A DNA stretch of 25,619 bases from Daphnia carinata (lineage: Eukaryota > Arthropoda > Branchiopoda > Diplostraca > Daphniidae). Position 1 is the stretch's first letter, and each line of letters begins with the position of its first letter. The notes under the pieces are model-generated. The model saw nothing but the letters and a program-made list of their open reading frames with translations. It was not told where the DNA came from and ran no database searches. The stretch covers positions 1-25,619 of the forward strand of contig NW_026712540.1 in the NCBI RefSeq assembly GCF_022539665.2. The letters are read 5' to 3'. This document shows positions 13,973-23,579 of the stretch, piece after piece. The translations under genes were made by a program, and so were the position numbers.

Positions 13973-13980
13973 GTCGGGCT

Positions 13981-14570
13981 TAAAATTTTTTCCTATTAAA
14001 AAATAATAGCATTGAATCTAGATAACTATAGATGATTCTGATTAAAAATTACTCAAGGAACATGAAAATGGAATTTGTCTTTACGTAGAGTTTATACTTT
14101 TGGAGTAATCTAAAATATGAAATAAATGTGTGTGCGAAACGAAACCATTACTAGCGCGCCAGTACGCTACAGCGCTAGCGTGAAACATCAAACTTCTTTG
14201 ATTATTCAACGTTTGCATATGTATTTTATATATATACTTGCATGCATATGCATATGTATTATACCTGAACATGTAGACTCAATCTTTAACGCATAACCCA
14301 AAAGGTAACTAACGTTCAAAAAATCCTTTGTGGAATATTCATGGTGACAACTGAATGGATTGTAATTACGAACAACCATTATCAACTAGACTTGATAAGT
14401 CCTGGGAATGTGGCATAAGGTCATTGTTTTCCAAAGCGGAAATTTAGAAACCGTGATTGTTAAAGTATTATGGCCCAACAGACGCGATGAGCTGCATGCA
14501 GGGCTACTTATACGTTTGGATATGAATGCAAAAAATAAATAATGACAAACCTACATTAGCTTTAACTTAC
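13981..14570. other. Non-coding region
   Basis: AT-rich. Contains an inverted repeat CTAGCGC (14151-14157) / GCGCTAG (14172-14178) and alternating purine-pyrimidine DNA around 14215-14260 (TATATATATA, then GCATGCATATGCATATG). On the minus strand near 14480-14520 a short frame reads ALHAAHRV, possibly one more ankyrin scrap. Confidence 0.4.
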
Positions 14571-14701
14571 TTTCCCTTCACAACTAGAATAGCACCAAGC
14601 CAATGCATGAATGCACTAGTGCCAAAATCGGCCGCAAGGTGATATGGAGTATTCTTGCATGTCATTAACGGTGCGTGATGCCACGCCCTAATTCGTGAGT
14701 G
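14571..14701 (-). pseudogene. Possible ankyrin-repeat exon
   Basis: On the minus strand an open segment between an acceptor (TATGTAG, ending at 14702) and a donor (GTAAGT, from 14570) reads NTPYHLAADFGTSAFMHWLGA. This is close to the ankyrin consensus NTPLHLAA.xGH...V.xLL. A second minus-strand frame at 14871-14950 (SSAATLKMFTQLL) may be another repeat, but it stops at once. No complete gene could be built, so this is called a relic. Confidence 0.35.
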
Positions 14702-15049
14702 CTACATAATAATTGAAAATTTTAAACATTTACTCAAGTGTTTTGTTTATAATTACCTTGGATGTTGTTTATCACTATTTTCTGAATACAGTTCATTTAT
14801 TACATTGTGCAATAGTTTCACTGAATTTAAATGAGAATTAGTTTAAGACGGAAAATGCCCGCTAGCGTTATCAACATGGTTTGGGGTCGTCATTCACGGT
14901 ATATAATAGTTGCGTGAACATCTTTAACGTAGCGGCACTTGAACAATGACTGGGTATGGTACCCTCCCAATGTTGGGAACTAGTACCAAGAGTCTGTAAG
15001 CAATTACAACTCGAAACGTCAAGCGTTGGTATGATGATGATGGCACCCA

Positions 15050-15073
15050 CAATGATTGGTCCACCAATCATTG
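15050..15073. repeat. Perfect short inverted repeat
   Basis: CAATGATTGGT (15050-15060) and ACCAATCATTG (15063-15073) with a 2-base centre. Confidence 0.8.
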
Positions 15074-15114
15074 GCCCCCATTCCAATGCAGAACTGAATA
15101 GAGATGTAAGAGCT

Positions 15115-15344
15115 ATCAGCTGATGCGAGATGGGGATCATATAGTACAGCAATATGATCTCCATCGGGGCAGGTCTGGAGGATACTAGTATGTCAGTCAA
15201 GTGCTTAGCGCAACCTTTTTGGCTATTTTTTCAATAATTAAAATAAAAACTGTCAAACCGAAACTCCTATCTCTGCCGAATATTTAAGCATTTCCTTAAC
15301 ATATAAAAATCTAAGGGCGAAATGAGGAAATAGCCATTAGCTGT
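15115..15344. repeat. Duplicated spacer, copy 2, left half (interrupted by the LTR element)
   Basis: Matches 12245-12478 and ends ATTAG + CTGT (15341-15344), after which LTR1 begins. Its other half resumes at 23580 with CTGT. Confidence 0.8.
15129..15165. other. Hairpin in duplicated spacer, copy 2
   Basis: Stem 15129-15142 / 15152-15165 pairs over 14 positions, 13 Watson-Crick and one G-T, around a 9-nt loop ending TACAGCA. It is homologous to the hairpin at 12256-12304. Confidence 0.75.
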
Positions 15345-15743
15345 TGTTGTAGTTTGCTTCATTTAGGCACACAATTACACAGGGACATTACACAAAACAC
15401 CGACATACAAAATATCAAATGACATAATACATACACATAATACTATATACACATAATACTATATACAACAATACAATCGCGAAGGGAAGCCAGCTTTCCA
15501 GCAAAGCTCCTTCTTAAGGACTTACACGAGGGCGGCCAGCCAACGGCAGAGCCCCCTCTTTACGTCCTGTCGGACGTCGGGCCAAATCCCGAGTCCCAGA
15601 CTGAATAAAACAGAGGCCAGAGGTCGACTAGGTTCGACATGACCTCTAGGGGTGGAAGGGTGACAAACATGGTTATGACGTCAAACACAAGATGGCAGCA
15701 CAAATCAAAATACAACAGACGAAAGAGGGCAATAGTTGTAACA
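15345..15743 (-). repeat. LTR1 (diverged 3' LTR of the short element)
   Basis: Begins TGTTGTAG and ends GTTGTAACA. It matches LTR2 and LTR3 in order (CGCGAAGGGAAGCCAGC, CGGCCAGCCAACGGCAGAG, GGGCCAAATCCCGAGTCCC), with clear substitutions and a shorter, rearranged AT-rich first third. At 399 bp it is about 55 bp shorter than the others. Confidence 0.8.
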
Positions 15744-16087
15744 GTCGGCCTTTCCTGACTCGAAGTTTGCCAATGATACAAAAATATAACATTTTGAAAA
15801 CTTCGAAATCATACACGAAAAATTCGGGAAAAGTGTCCTCTTCAAGGTTCCCAAGGTGATCGCTAACAGGTTCTGTTGTTGAACGTTGCAACTCGATCAC
15901 CTTCTGGACTTCTTTCGTCCGATGTCAGCAACTACTACTTCCAGACAGCATTCTCAAAGGGGTAGACCAAGATGGCGGCGCCAAGGCAAGTCGAAATTGT
16001 CTCCACGCACGCGGCACGCGGGTCCGATGTAGGCGACTTTGTAAAAGTCGTTCGATGGCCTGTTGAGATCCCTCTTCTGACACCAAA
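15744..16087 (-). mobile_element. 344-bp mini-internal region between LTR1 and LTR2
   Basis: No coding capacity. Its left end has the polypurine-tract sequence (GTCGGCCTTTCCTGACTCGAAG on the plus strand, compared in two parts with 16542-16563). Its right end (about 16017-16087) is essentially identical to 23051-23122, including the primer-binding site. The middle is not found elsewhere in the window. This is the layout of a terminal-repeat miniature (TRIM-like) or internally deleted element. Confidence 0.7.
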
Positions 16088-16541
16088 TGTTACAGTTTCT
16101 TCATTTATACCAACAAACTGACACATTTATACATACAAAACACATTATTCAAGACACGTACACACTATAACACAGACATTCAACAAAGCCATTCAACACA
16201 ATTCATACACACACATACAACAAGGCATTCAACACAACTATACACACAATACTTACAACACATATACTAATTTACACTCACGTCGCGAAGGGAAGCCAGC
16301 AATCCAGCAAAGCTCCTTCTTAAGGACTAACGCGAGGGCGGCCAGCCAACGGCAGAGCCCCCTCTTAACGTCCTGTCGGATCTCGGGCCAAATCCCGAGT
16401 CCCAGAGTAAGTGAAAGAGAGGCCTGAGGTCGACTCCCGTTCGACCTGACCTCTATGGAAAAGGAAGTGAAGTAACAAAGTTGGGGACAGATGGCAGCAC
16501 TTGGAACACATGACAGACAAAAGAGGGCAATAATTGCAACA
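16088..16541 (-). repeat. LTR2 (3' LTR of the full element)
   Basis: Starts TGTTACAG and ends GCAACA. It differs from LTR3 by a 3-bp gap near 16164 and a C/T difference near 16229; I saw no other change. Confidence 0.9.
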
Positions 16542-16554
16542 CTCGGCCTTTCCT
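16542..16554 (-). other. Polypurine tract next to the 3' LTR
   Basis: On the minus strand the sequence just before the LTR is AGGAAAGGCCGAG, the purine-rich primer for plus-strand DNA synthesis. The same sequence, one base changed, sits beside LTR1. Confidence 0.6.
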
Positions 16555-17026
16555 GACTCGAAGTTACTCGTGCCAGGGCAGTCAGAGCGAAATAATACCA
16601 AACAAAACAAAAAAGACGTCGAGGAACTTCGAAAAACACATACACAGAAAAGAAACAAACTAACAAAAAAAAAAAAAAAAAAAAAAAAAAATTCGCATCA
16701 ACAGACATGGGGAAGCCACACGAAAACTGGGAATGTGGACAATCTTGCGGTTAAATACTAATGTTAATACTAATGCTAATGCTTATTTTTAACCATTGAT
16801 GTGACCTAGTAATTAACCTCCCTTCCCCCTTTTTATCAAATACTACCCCACCCTCGGCTACACCGGCTCTACTACAAAACAAAACAAAAGAAAACAAAAA
16901 CAAAGTTATGACCGACTACACGTGGCTCAGAGGAAAAAAAAAAAAAATAAAAAAAAACAAAAACAAAAACAAAACAAAAAAAAAATAATGAATGATAGTA
17001 CGACAGCGAAAGAAGGTGTGTTACGG
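16555..17026 (-). other. 3' untranslated part of the retrotransposon
   Basis: About 470 bp between the pol stop and the polypurine tract. Contains A runs (about 16664-16690 and 16932-16990 on the plus strand) and no coding frame. There is no env gene. Confidence 0.7.
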
Positions 17027-20000
17027 TCAAGGGTCGTAGTCTTTCAACCATCCAGGGCGTTTTGTCCTTCTCCCTACTCTTGTTGTGGTTATGGGCGTAG
17101 CTGGCTGGGGCTCCTCTTCCGATTCGGACGTGGAAGGGTTGCTCGAGGAAGACGATGATGACGATTCATCGGCTTCTACGCTGACTGACTCATCCCACTC
17201 AGCATCAGTCCTACCGTGAAAGCGGCGCAATTGGCAGCAATGCGCGTTGAAGCTTCTGTAAGTTAGCCTCTTCCTGTTTGCTGGCAGGTCTTCGACGAGA
17301 TAGGTTGTCTCTGACACTTTGCGGACAACTTGGAAGGGACCAACGAACTTGGGGAGGAATTTCTTCGTTGCATTCTTCTTCCTGGGTTTCCGACGTACGA
17401 GGACGAGGTCGCCGCGGCGAAGTTCAGGTTCTGGCCTTCGAGTACGGTCCACTCGTTCTTTCACCTTGCGCTGCTTCTTTAAAATGCGCAGCCTTACCGA
17501 CGTTCTCAAATCTGAGACACGCGAGCTAAAAACATCGTGTGACTCTTGTTGCTCCACTGGCCACGGAAAAAGGTTTTCAATGGCTAATACAGGGGCGCGA
17601 CCATTGACCAACTCGAACGGAGTGGTTTCGGTCGTGGCTTGGCGTGCGGTGTTGATGGCATAAGTTGCCGCAGATAGGTGTGAATCCCAGCCGGTATGGT
17701 CCTCGTTGACAAAGGCGCAAAAAGCTAGCGTCAGGGTGCGATTTACTCGCTCAACCAACCCATTTGTTTCCGGGTGTTCCGCTGTCGCAAGGATGTGCTT
17801 CACGTTCCACCGGGCAACCCATTCAGCAAACATCTGCGACGTGAAGGCCGTCCCTTGGTCACTGATGATGCGACGCGGTGTTCCATGTCGAAAAACGACG
17901 TTAGTTTCAAGGAACGAAGTGACAAATTGCGTCGACGTATCGGGAACGGCGGCGACTTCGACCCACTTGGATAAATAGTCGATCGCGACTATAATGTGAC
18001 GATGTCCTGAAGCAGTAGGCTTAAACGGACCTAAGTGGTCGATTCCAATCAGCTCGAATGGCGCAGAGGGTGGTTCGATGGGTTGTAGTTTGCCAACCAC
18101 CTGACCGATCGCATGTTTATGTCTCTGACAGAAAGAACAAGACATAACGAATATTTTAACACTACTTGCCAGCCGTGGCCACCAAAACCTACTCTTAATT
18201 TTTGCTAAGGTTCTTTCAATACCCTGGTGCCCAGATGAGGGGAGATCATGACACGCTTCTAAAATCTTTCTATGGAGAATGGAGGGAACAACAAGGAGGA
18301 ATTTCTTGCCAGAGCGTCTATTTTCCTTAAATAAAACTTAACCGCGAATAACGAATTCTTGCGAAATTTTACAGGGAGTAGGGGTGTCTAAGGCTACAAA
18401 AATTTTTCTCAGCTGGCCGTCTTGCTGCTGCAAGAGGGCGAGCTCTCGTGAGGCAAAACCCATTTCGGGCTCTCTAACGGTCGCACAGATTGTCTCGGAA
18501 TCCTGGGCTGTTGTCAGGACTTCAACCGGATTTCTAGACAGTGTGTCTGCGACGATATTGTCGGTCCCTTTCAGGTGTTCAATCGTGAAATTGAACTCCT
18601 GCAGTTCGAGAACCCATCTCACAAACTTCCCCTTCAAATCTTTCTTCCCCATCATCCACTTTACGGCGGAGCTATCCGTCTTGACAAAAAAGTGTCTACC
18701 ATAGCCATAGGTGCGCAACTTTTTCAGCGCCCACATCACCGCCAAGCACTCCAACTCATTGGCGTGATAGCGCGTTTCAGTATCCGACAGCCCCCTGCTG
18801 ATGAAAGTCACAGGTCGGTGTCCTTCACCAGCATCTTGTGTCAATACTGCTCCAAGTCCAGTCTGGCTTGCGTCGGTCTGAATGGTGACTTCCAGAGCAT
18901 CATCGAAATGGGCCAGAACAGGAGCAGTCGTGAGATGCTCAATGATACTGTTCTTTGCGCCTTCATGACGCTCCGTCCACCTCCACTCAGAATTCTTTTT
19001 GAGGAGTGCGTGCAAAGGGTGAGCCAATGCCGCAAAATCTGAGACAAAACGCCGATAGTACGACGCGAGTCCCAGAAATCCTCGTAGCGACTTCAAATTC
19101 ATCACAAGCATACACGTTAAGGCGCGCACCTTCTATCCTTCCGGGCGGATTCCTTCCGCATCGATAATATGTCCTAAATGGGACACCTTGGCGGCTCCGA
19201 AAACGCATTTTCCGATGTTGAGGGTCAAATTTGCTCTCTCTAGGGCGGTTAATACCAGCTCTAGGCGTGCCAAGTGCTCCTCGAACGTTCGCCCAAACAC
19301 TAATATGTCGTCTAGATAAACTAGACACATGTGCCACTTCAACCCGGCCAAAACACGATCCATCAAGCGCTGGAATGTCGCAGGAGCGTTGCACAACCCA
19401 AATGGCAAGCGCGTGAACTGGTAGAGACCATCGGGAGTGACAAACGCGGTCTTCTCCCGGTCCTCTAAGGCTACGGGCACCTGCCAATACCCACTCGCGA
19501 GGTCCAAACATGAGAAAAATTGAGCGCCGGCGAGTCTGTCCAAGACATCGTCAATCCGAGGCATTGGATAGACGTCGCGCTTAGTCACTGCGTTAAGGCG
19601 CCGAAAATCGATACAGAACCGATAATCCCCCGACTTTGCCTTGCGGACTAGGACAACGGGGGAACTCCAAGGGCTAAAAGATCCCTCCACCACCCCGTCT
19701 TCTAACATTTCTTCTACTTTGTCGGCAATAACCTGACGCTTAAACGCCGACACTCTATATGGCGCCGATTTAATGGGACGCTCATCTCCCGTGTCAATGT
19801 GGTGGACAACCTCTGTGGTGTGACCAATATGCCTTTTAGACGGCGGGAAGCAGGCTCGCTTACGCTCGAGCATTATCAGTAACGCTTTCCGTTGGGAAGG
19901 ATCTAATCCTTCCCCGACTTTCACTTGCGAATTGAGTTCGACCTCTTGCTCTTCCGGGTGCACGGTGGGACACACCTCCGAGAACCTGTCTGTAATTGTG

Positions 20001-21097
20001 CACAGTACAGCGTCTTCATCCATCTCAACGGCACAAAAGAAATGCCGTCTTTTCAGGCGTAATTCCACGGGGGAAAAATTAACAAGGGGAATTTCCGTTA
20101 GCCCATTATGGACAGAGACAACGCTCGCGGGTATCACCCATTCCTTCCCCGGCTTCGCACAGCAGTTAAATTTGACATATGCTGTCCCCGATATGTCCGA
20201 CGACAACCTCCCCCTTACGAAAACGAGCGAGTTGGGTGGAACTAGCTGGAGTCCATCCGCTTTTACAGGCATCCAGCCCCGTCGTTTTGATGGCGATTCT
20301 TCCGCGAAAGACTCTATGAGCCCATCGCTAACGTCAAGATATTCCTCATTCCTTCGTTCTTCCTCCAAAAAATTTTCCTCCCTCCCCATCTCCTCGTTAA
20401 TTATATACACTTCTTCCGACCATCGCACCTTCTTTTTCTCCTTCGTCAAAACTTCCTCTCTCTTACTTCCTTCGCCCTCTTCGACTTCCCTGCACCCCTG
20501 ACTTAAATCTCCCTCAATTAATGCTATATCCTCCCTTTTTACATCCTTTTCTTCTACGTTACTTTTCTCCCTTACTAAATCTAAATCCCTATTTTCCTGT
20601 GCCACTACCCCCTTATTTTCCTTCACAACTAACCCTTCCCTGACTAATTCAATTCTCTTTCCCCTTACTACAATGTTAGTTTTACTATTTACAATCCAGT
20701 CGACACCCAAGATTAGTGCGAAGGGAGCGGTCCTTAGAACGGTTACGGACGGTAGGGTTACACAGCTGTCCTTCCATTTGATGGATAAGGGTAAGGACAC
20801 CTCTACTCGCACAACCTTGTTGTCGACTCCCCTTAACTTAGTTTTTGTGACTTTACGCAGCGGATCTAAAAACTTACGGACGACGCTTAGCCGCACGGCA
20901 CTGACGCTAGCACCCGAGTCGACAAGTGCTACTACTTCTCCTACACTTTTTATCCACACCTTGATAAGAGGCAAGGCTGGGCGACTTTCAGTCACAAAAA
21001 ATCCCTTCAAGGGCGCCATTGCCCTCGACGCACTACCCCGTCGTTTTTTGTCGGACAATCTCTGGCGATATGACCATGCCGATTGCAGGCATAACAC
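17027..21097 (-). CDS. pol: Retrotransposon Pol (protease, reverse transcriptase, RNase H, integrase) with two in-frame stops
   Basis: One frame runs from 21097 to the stop at 17029-17027, interrupted only by TAG at 19135-19133 and TAA at 18340-18338. Aspartic protease: LVDSGASVSAVR (about residue 77). Reverse transcriptase: YRFCIDFRRLNAVTKRD, LPFGLCNAPATFQRLMD and the YLDD active site. RNase H: TDASQTGLGAVL, ELECLAVMWALKKL, TDSSAVKWM and DNIVADTLSR. Integrase: an HHCC zinc finger (HD..SSGHQG, then CSFCQ), and D, D, E in GIDHLGPF, ISDQGTAF and ETNGLVERVN. The tail is Ser-rich and ends in basic residues. Pol has no start of its own: it is in the -1 frame relative to gag, overlaps it by 91 nt and would be made as a fusion by frameshifting. 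The TAG falls between RT and RNase H, the TAA just before integrase. As written, no complete Pol can be made without readthrough. Confidence 0.93.
18338..18340 (-). other. In-frame TAA in pol (before integrase)
   Basis: Frame continues on both sides (EFVIRG, stop, VLFKENRRSG, then the integrase zinc finger). A change from GAA would explain it. Confidence 0.85.
19133..19135 (-). other. In-frame TAG in pol (between RT and RNase H)
   Basis: Frame continues on both sides (GIRPEG, stop, KVRALT, then RGFLGLASYYRRF). A single base change from AAG or CAG would explain it. Confidence 0.85.
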
Positions 21098-22212
21098 AAC
21101 CTCGGTGGTGGGCCTCTTGGGACAAATCCTCCACCTCCCCCTCGCGGAACGTTAGGGTTCGAATTAACCGTAAGCCGTGATAACGATGTAGAAATTTGGC
21201 TCACCAACCTGTCTCCCAAGTTTTGAAAGAGGGCGGTCAAATCTGGCGTCGATGGAGCAACATTCGTCGGAGGCGCTGTTAGAACAGGTTCCGTTGTTAA
21301 CATTGGGGTGGGTACACTTGGTATTGCGGGAGTTAAACCAAGTTGCTCAAGGTCGCGAAGTCGTGCTAGGAAAGCCGTGAAATCTACTGGTACCGGTGAC
21401 GTTAGAGCTGCGACGTAGATGGGGTTTGCGAGACCTCGTAACAACAATTTGATGACATCCGCCTCAGGTAGTGCAACGGGACAACGAAGGCAAAGCCGAC
21501 GCTTGTCCAACGCGTACTCAAGACACGACTCCCCCGACTTTTGCGTTCGCGCTTCCACAAGCGAGCTCCACTCTAAAAACGATAGTGTACGCGCGAAATT
21601 GACAACCAACGCGGCCGACCAAAGCGCCCAGGTATCATAAAGATGGCCCGTCTGTACGTGCCATTGGGAGGCGGTCCCTTCAAGACGGGTTACAGCCACC
21701 AGGAGACGGTTCTCCTCGGTCCAGCCTTCAAGACCGGCTACCCTCTCGACATGGTCGATGAAGCCCTGCACTTCCTCACCTACAGCACCCGAAAAGCGCG
21801 GTATCGAACCTACAGCAATTGTTGACGGGTGAGCATTTCGTGCAGCTGGTATCGCGGCAGCAAGGGCTTGGATAGCCTCGTTGTTTTGCTGTTGTTGTGC
21901 GTGGATGATGCCGACGAGCTGGGCAACTTGATCTTGCCTCGCCGCACCATCAGCCGCTGCGACTTCCGCGAACCGATTAAGAGCCACAATCAGCTCTGCA
22001 TTGTCTGCCATGTTTATCGGTGTTGGCTCTGCTCCCGTAATAACAAATTCGGATTTCTGACACCTCGTTTTCGTTGTAGGCGGACGCGGTACTGGGCGGA
22101 CGATACGAGCCCTTGCGGACGGATTACGAGCAGATTCTCTCGGGGTCCGAAGATAGTATTCGGGTTCGAAACCGTAAAAGGGGTCTGTAATGTCGGTATC
22201 CAAATCCGACAT
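21007..22212 (-). CDS. gag: Retrotransposon Gag with CCHC zinc knuckle
   Basis: A 401-residue structural protein that would form the virus-like particle and bind the element's RNA. It starts at ATG 22212-22210, the first in the frame; a second possible start (MADNAELIV) lies about 67 codons in. An Arg/Pro-rich N-terminus is followed by an Ala/Gln-rich helical stretch. The central part has capsid-like features (IPRFSGAVGEEVQGFIDHVE and ASQWHVQTG, typical of gypsy Gag). A Pro/Thr-rich linker and a Gly-rich patch come next. One zinc knuckle, CYACNRHGHIARDC (C-x2-C-x4-H-x4-C), lies near the end. TGA is at 21009-21007. The last 30 codons overlap pol. Confidence 0.9.
   Translation of the reverse strand: MSDLDTDITDPFYGFEPEYYLRTPRESARNPSARARIVRPVPRPPTTKTRCQKSEFVITGAEPTPINMADNAELIVALNRFAEVAAADGAARQDQVAQLVGIIHAQQQQNNEAIQALAAAIPAARNAHPSTIAVGSIPRFSGAVGEEVQGFIDHVERVAGLEGWTEENRLLVAVTRLEGTASQWHVQTGHLYDTWALWSAALVVNFARTLSFLEWSSLVEARTQKSGESCLEYALDKRRLCLRCPVALPEADVIKLLLRGLANPIYVAALTSPVPVDFTAFLARLRDLEQLGLTPAIPSVPTPMLTTEPVLTAPPTNVAPSTPDLTALFQNLGDRLVSQISTSLSRLTVNSNPNVPRGGGGGFVPRGPPPRLCYACNRHGHIARDCPTKNDGVVRRGQWRP
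21043..21049 (-). promoter_or_regulatory. -1 ribosomal frameshift site (A AAA AAC)
   Basis: In the gag-pol overlap the gag codons ACA AAA AAC contain the heptamer A AAA AAC, in the correct phase for a -1 slip. After the slip the reading enters the pol frame (KKRRGSASR) with no stop until 19135. A stem 21026-21021 / 21014-21009 (GAGGGC / GCCCTT, 6-nt loop) follows 16 nt downstream and could act as stimulator, though this spacing is longer than usual. Confidence 0.8.
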
Positions 22213-23102
22213 GCAGAAACACCGTAAGCGAGAAAAAAAAACGAAAAAGAGAAGGGACTAAATGCCACAAAAATCAAAGTAAAAAAAAAACGACTCCAAA
22301 GTCCAAGAGAAAAAAACAAAAACAAAACAAGTGCCAACAAAGAGCACTTATTCAACGGGTCTCACTTCAAGACCAAAAGATGGTCAGACCAGCAACAAAA
22401 AAAAGATGTTGAGCTCAAAAAAAAAAAAAAAAAATTGCGAGCAAGGCTCAACAAAACAAAACAAAAAAGAAAATTTCAAAAAAATATCCTCTGTACATGA
22501 GAGGAACACACAAAAAAAACGATGCCGTCAAAAGCGAGCAACAGGCCGTAAGCAAAAAAAAAAGAGAAAGGCCCTACGTCACGGCTTCGCACCGAAGTTC
22601 TTTTCTTGCCCTTAAAATAAAGGAGGGCAACCAAGAAGAACTTCTCAAAACGTGATGCGTACTGCCGATATGGTCGCTCAAAAAAAAAAGGGACAAAGAG
22701 AGAAAAACAAAAACAAAAATGTCTCTCGACCAAAACGTGTGGGCCGTCCCAAAAAGAGAGAAAAAAAAGAAGACGGAACGCACCACACAAAGCGGCAAGA
22801 GGTATGCCGAAAAGAAAAGAAAAATACACTTCCAACTACACACAGTAAAAAAAAAACATGCACTGGAATTGTTTATTTTAATAGCCCTTGGCTATAGGTA
22901 ACAGGGGTAGAAATACTTACCTGTACCGTTCCTCCACTCTTCAACAAAGACGTCGCGGCGGGATGGGATCCACTCCCCTTCGGCGCCGGTAAAGACAATC
23001 CACGATGGCGGCGACCAGGTACGTGAAAATTTCCTTCTCACGTGGGCGGTATGCGGGTCCGATGTAGGCGACTTTGTAAAAGTCGTTCGATGGCCTGTTG
23101 AG
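22213..23102 (-). other. 5' leader of the retrotransposon
   Basis: About 890 bp between the primer-binding site and the gag start. On the coding strand it is rich in T runs and short C/T tracts, with no conserved frame. Its right-hand 70 bases are shared with the mini-internal region beside LTR2. Confidence 0.65.
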
Positions 23103-23120
23103 ATCCCTCTTCTGACACCA
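23103..23120 (-). other. Primer-binding site, tRNA-Leu-like
   Basis: Two bases inside the 5' LTR the minus strand reads TGGTGTCAGAAGAGGGAT. Its complement ends CTTCTGACACCA, as expected for the 3' end of a tRNA whose 5' end is GTCAGRA, which fits leucine tRNAs. The tRNA assignment is from general knowledge. Confidence 0.6.
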
Positions 23121-23122
23121 AA

Positions 23123-23579
23123 TGTTACAGTTTCTTCATTTATACCAACAAACTGACACATTTATACATACAAAACACATTATTCAAGACACGTACACGA
23201 CACTATAACACAGACATTCAACAAAGCCATTCAACACAATTCATACACACACATACAACAAGGCATTCAACACAATTATACACACAATACTTACAACACA
23301 TATACTAATTTACACTCACGTCGCGAAGGGAAGCCAGCAATCCAGCAAAGCTCCTTCTTAAGGACTAACGCGAGGGCGGCCAGCCAACGGCAGAGCCCCC
23401 TCTTAACGTCCTGTCGGATCTCGGGCCAAATCCCGAGTCCCAGAGTAAGTGAAAGAGAGGCCTGAGGTCGACTCCCGTTCGACCTGACCTCTATGGAAAA
23501 GGAAGTGAAGTAACAAAGTTGGGGACAGATGGCAGCACTTGGAACACATGACAGACAAAAGAGGGCAATAATTGCAACA
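23123..23579 (-). repeat. LTR3 (5' LTR of the full element)
   Basis: 457 bp, TGTTACAG to GCAACA on the plus strand, almost identical to LTR2. It is followed by CTGT and the right half of the duplicated spacer. Confidence 0.9.

Larger units (their letters stand above)
15345..23579 (-). mobile_element. Composite Ty3/gypsy-type LTR retrotransposon (three LTRs)
   Basis: Order on the plus strand: LTR1 (15345-15743), short internal region (15744-16087), LTR2 (16088-16541), full internal region with gag and pol (16542-23122), LTR3 (23123-23579). All coding is on the minus strand, so LTR3 is the 5' LTR of the full element. CTGT flanks the outermost ends (15341-15344 and 23580-23583) like a 4-bp target duplication. 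LTR2 is preceded by internal sequence, not by a target duplication. The order protease, reverse transcriptase, RNase H, integrase and the absence of an env frame fit Ty3/gypsy elements. Confidence 0.88.

Noticed and set aside
16253-16708. Minus-strand 151-codon frame in LTR2 (and the same at 23291-23593)
   Set aside because: It lies within the LTR and its edge and shows no domain; it is repeated only because the LTR is repeated.
16542-17026. Possible env gene after pol
   Set aside because: Only 470 bp of low-complexity DNA lies between the pol stop and the 3' LTR; no frame has a signal peptide or membrane segment.
19932-20501. Plus-strand 189-codon Ser-rich frame
   Set aside because: Antisense of the Glu/Lys-rich linker of pol.
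22331-22897. Lys-rich plus-strand frames and Phe-rich minus-strand frames
   Set aside because: They come from A/T homopolymer tracts in the retrotransposon leader.
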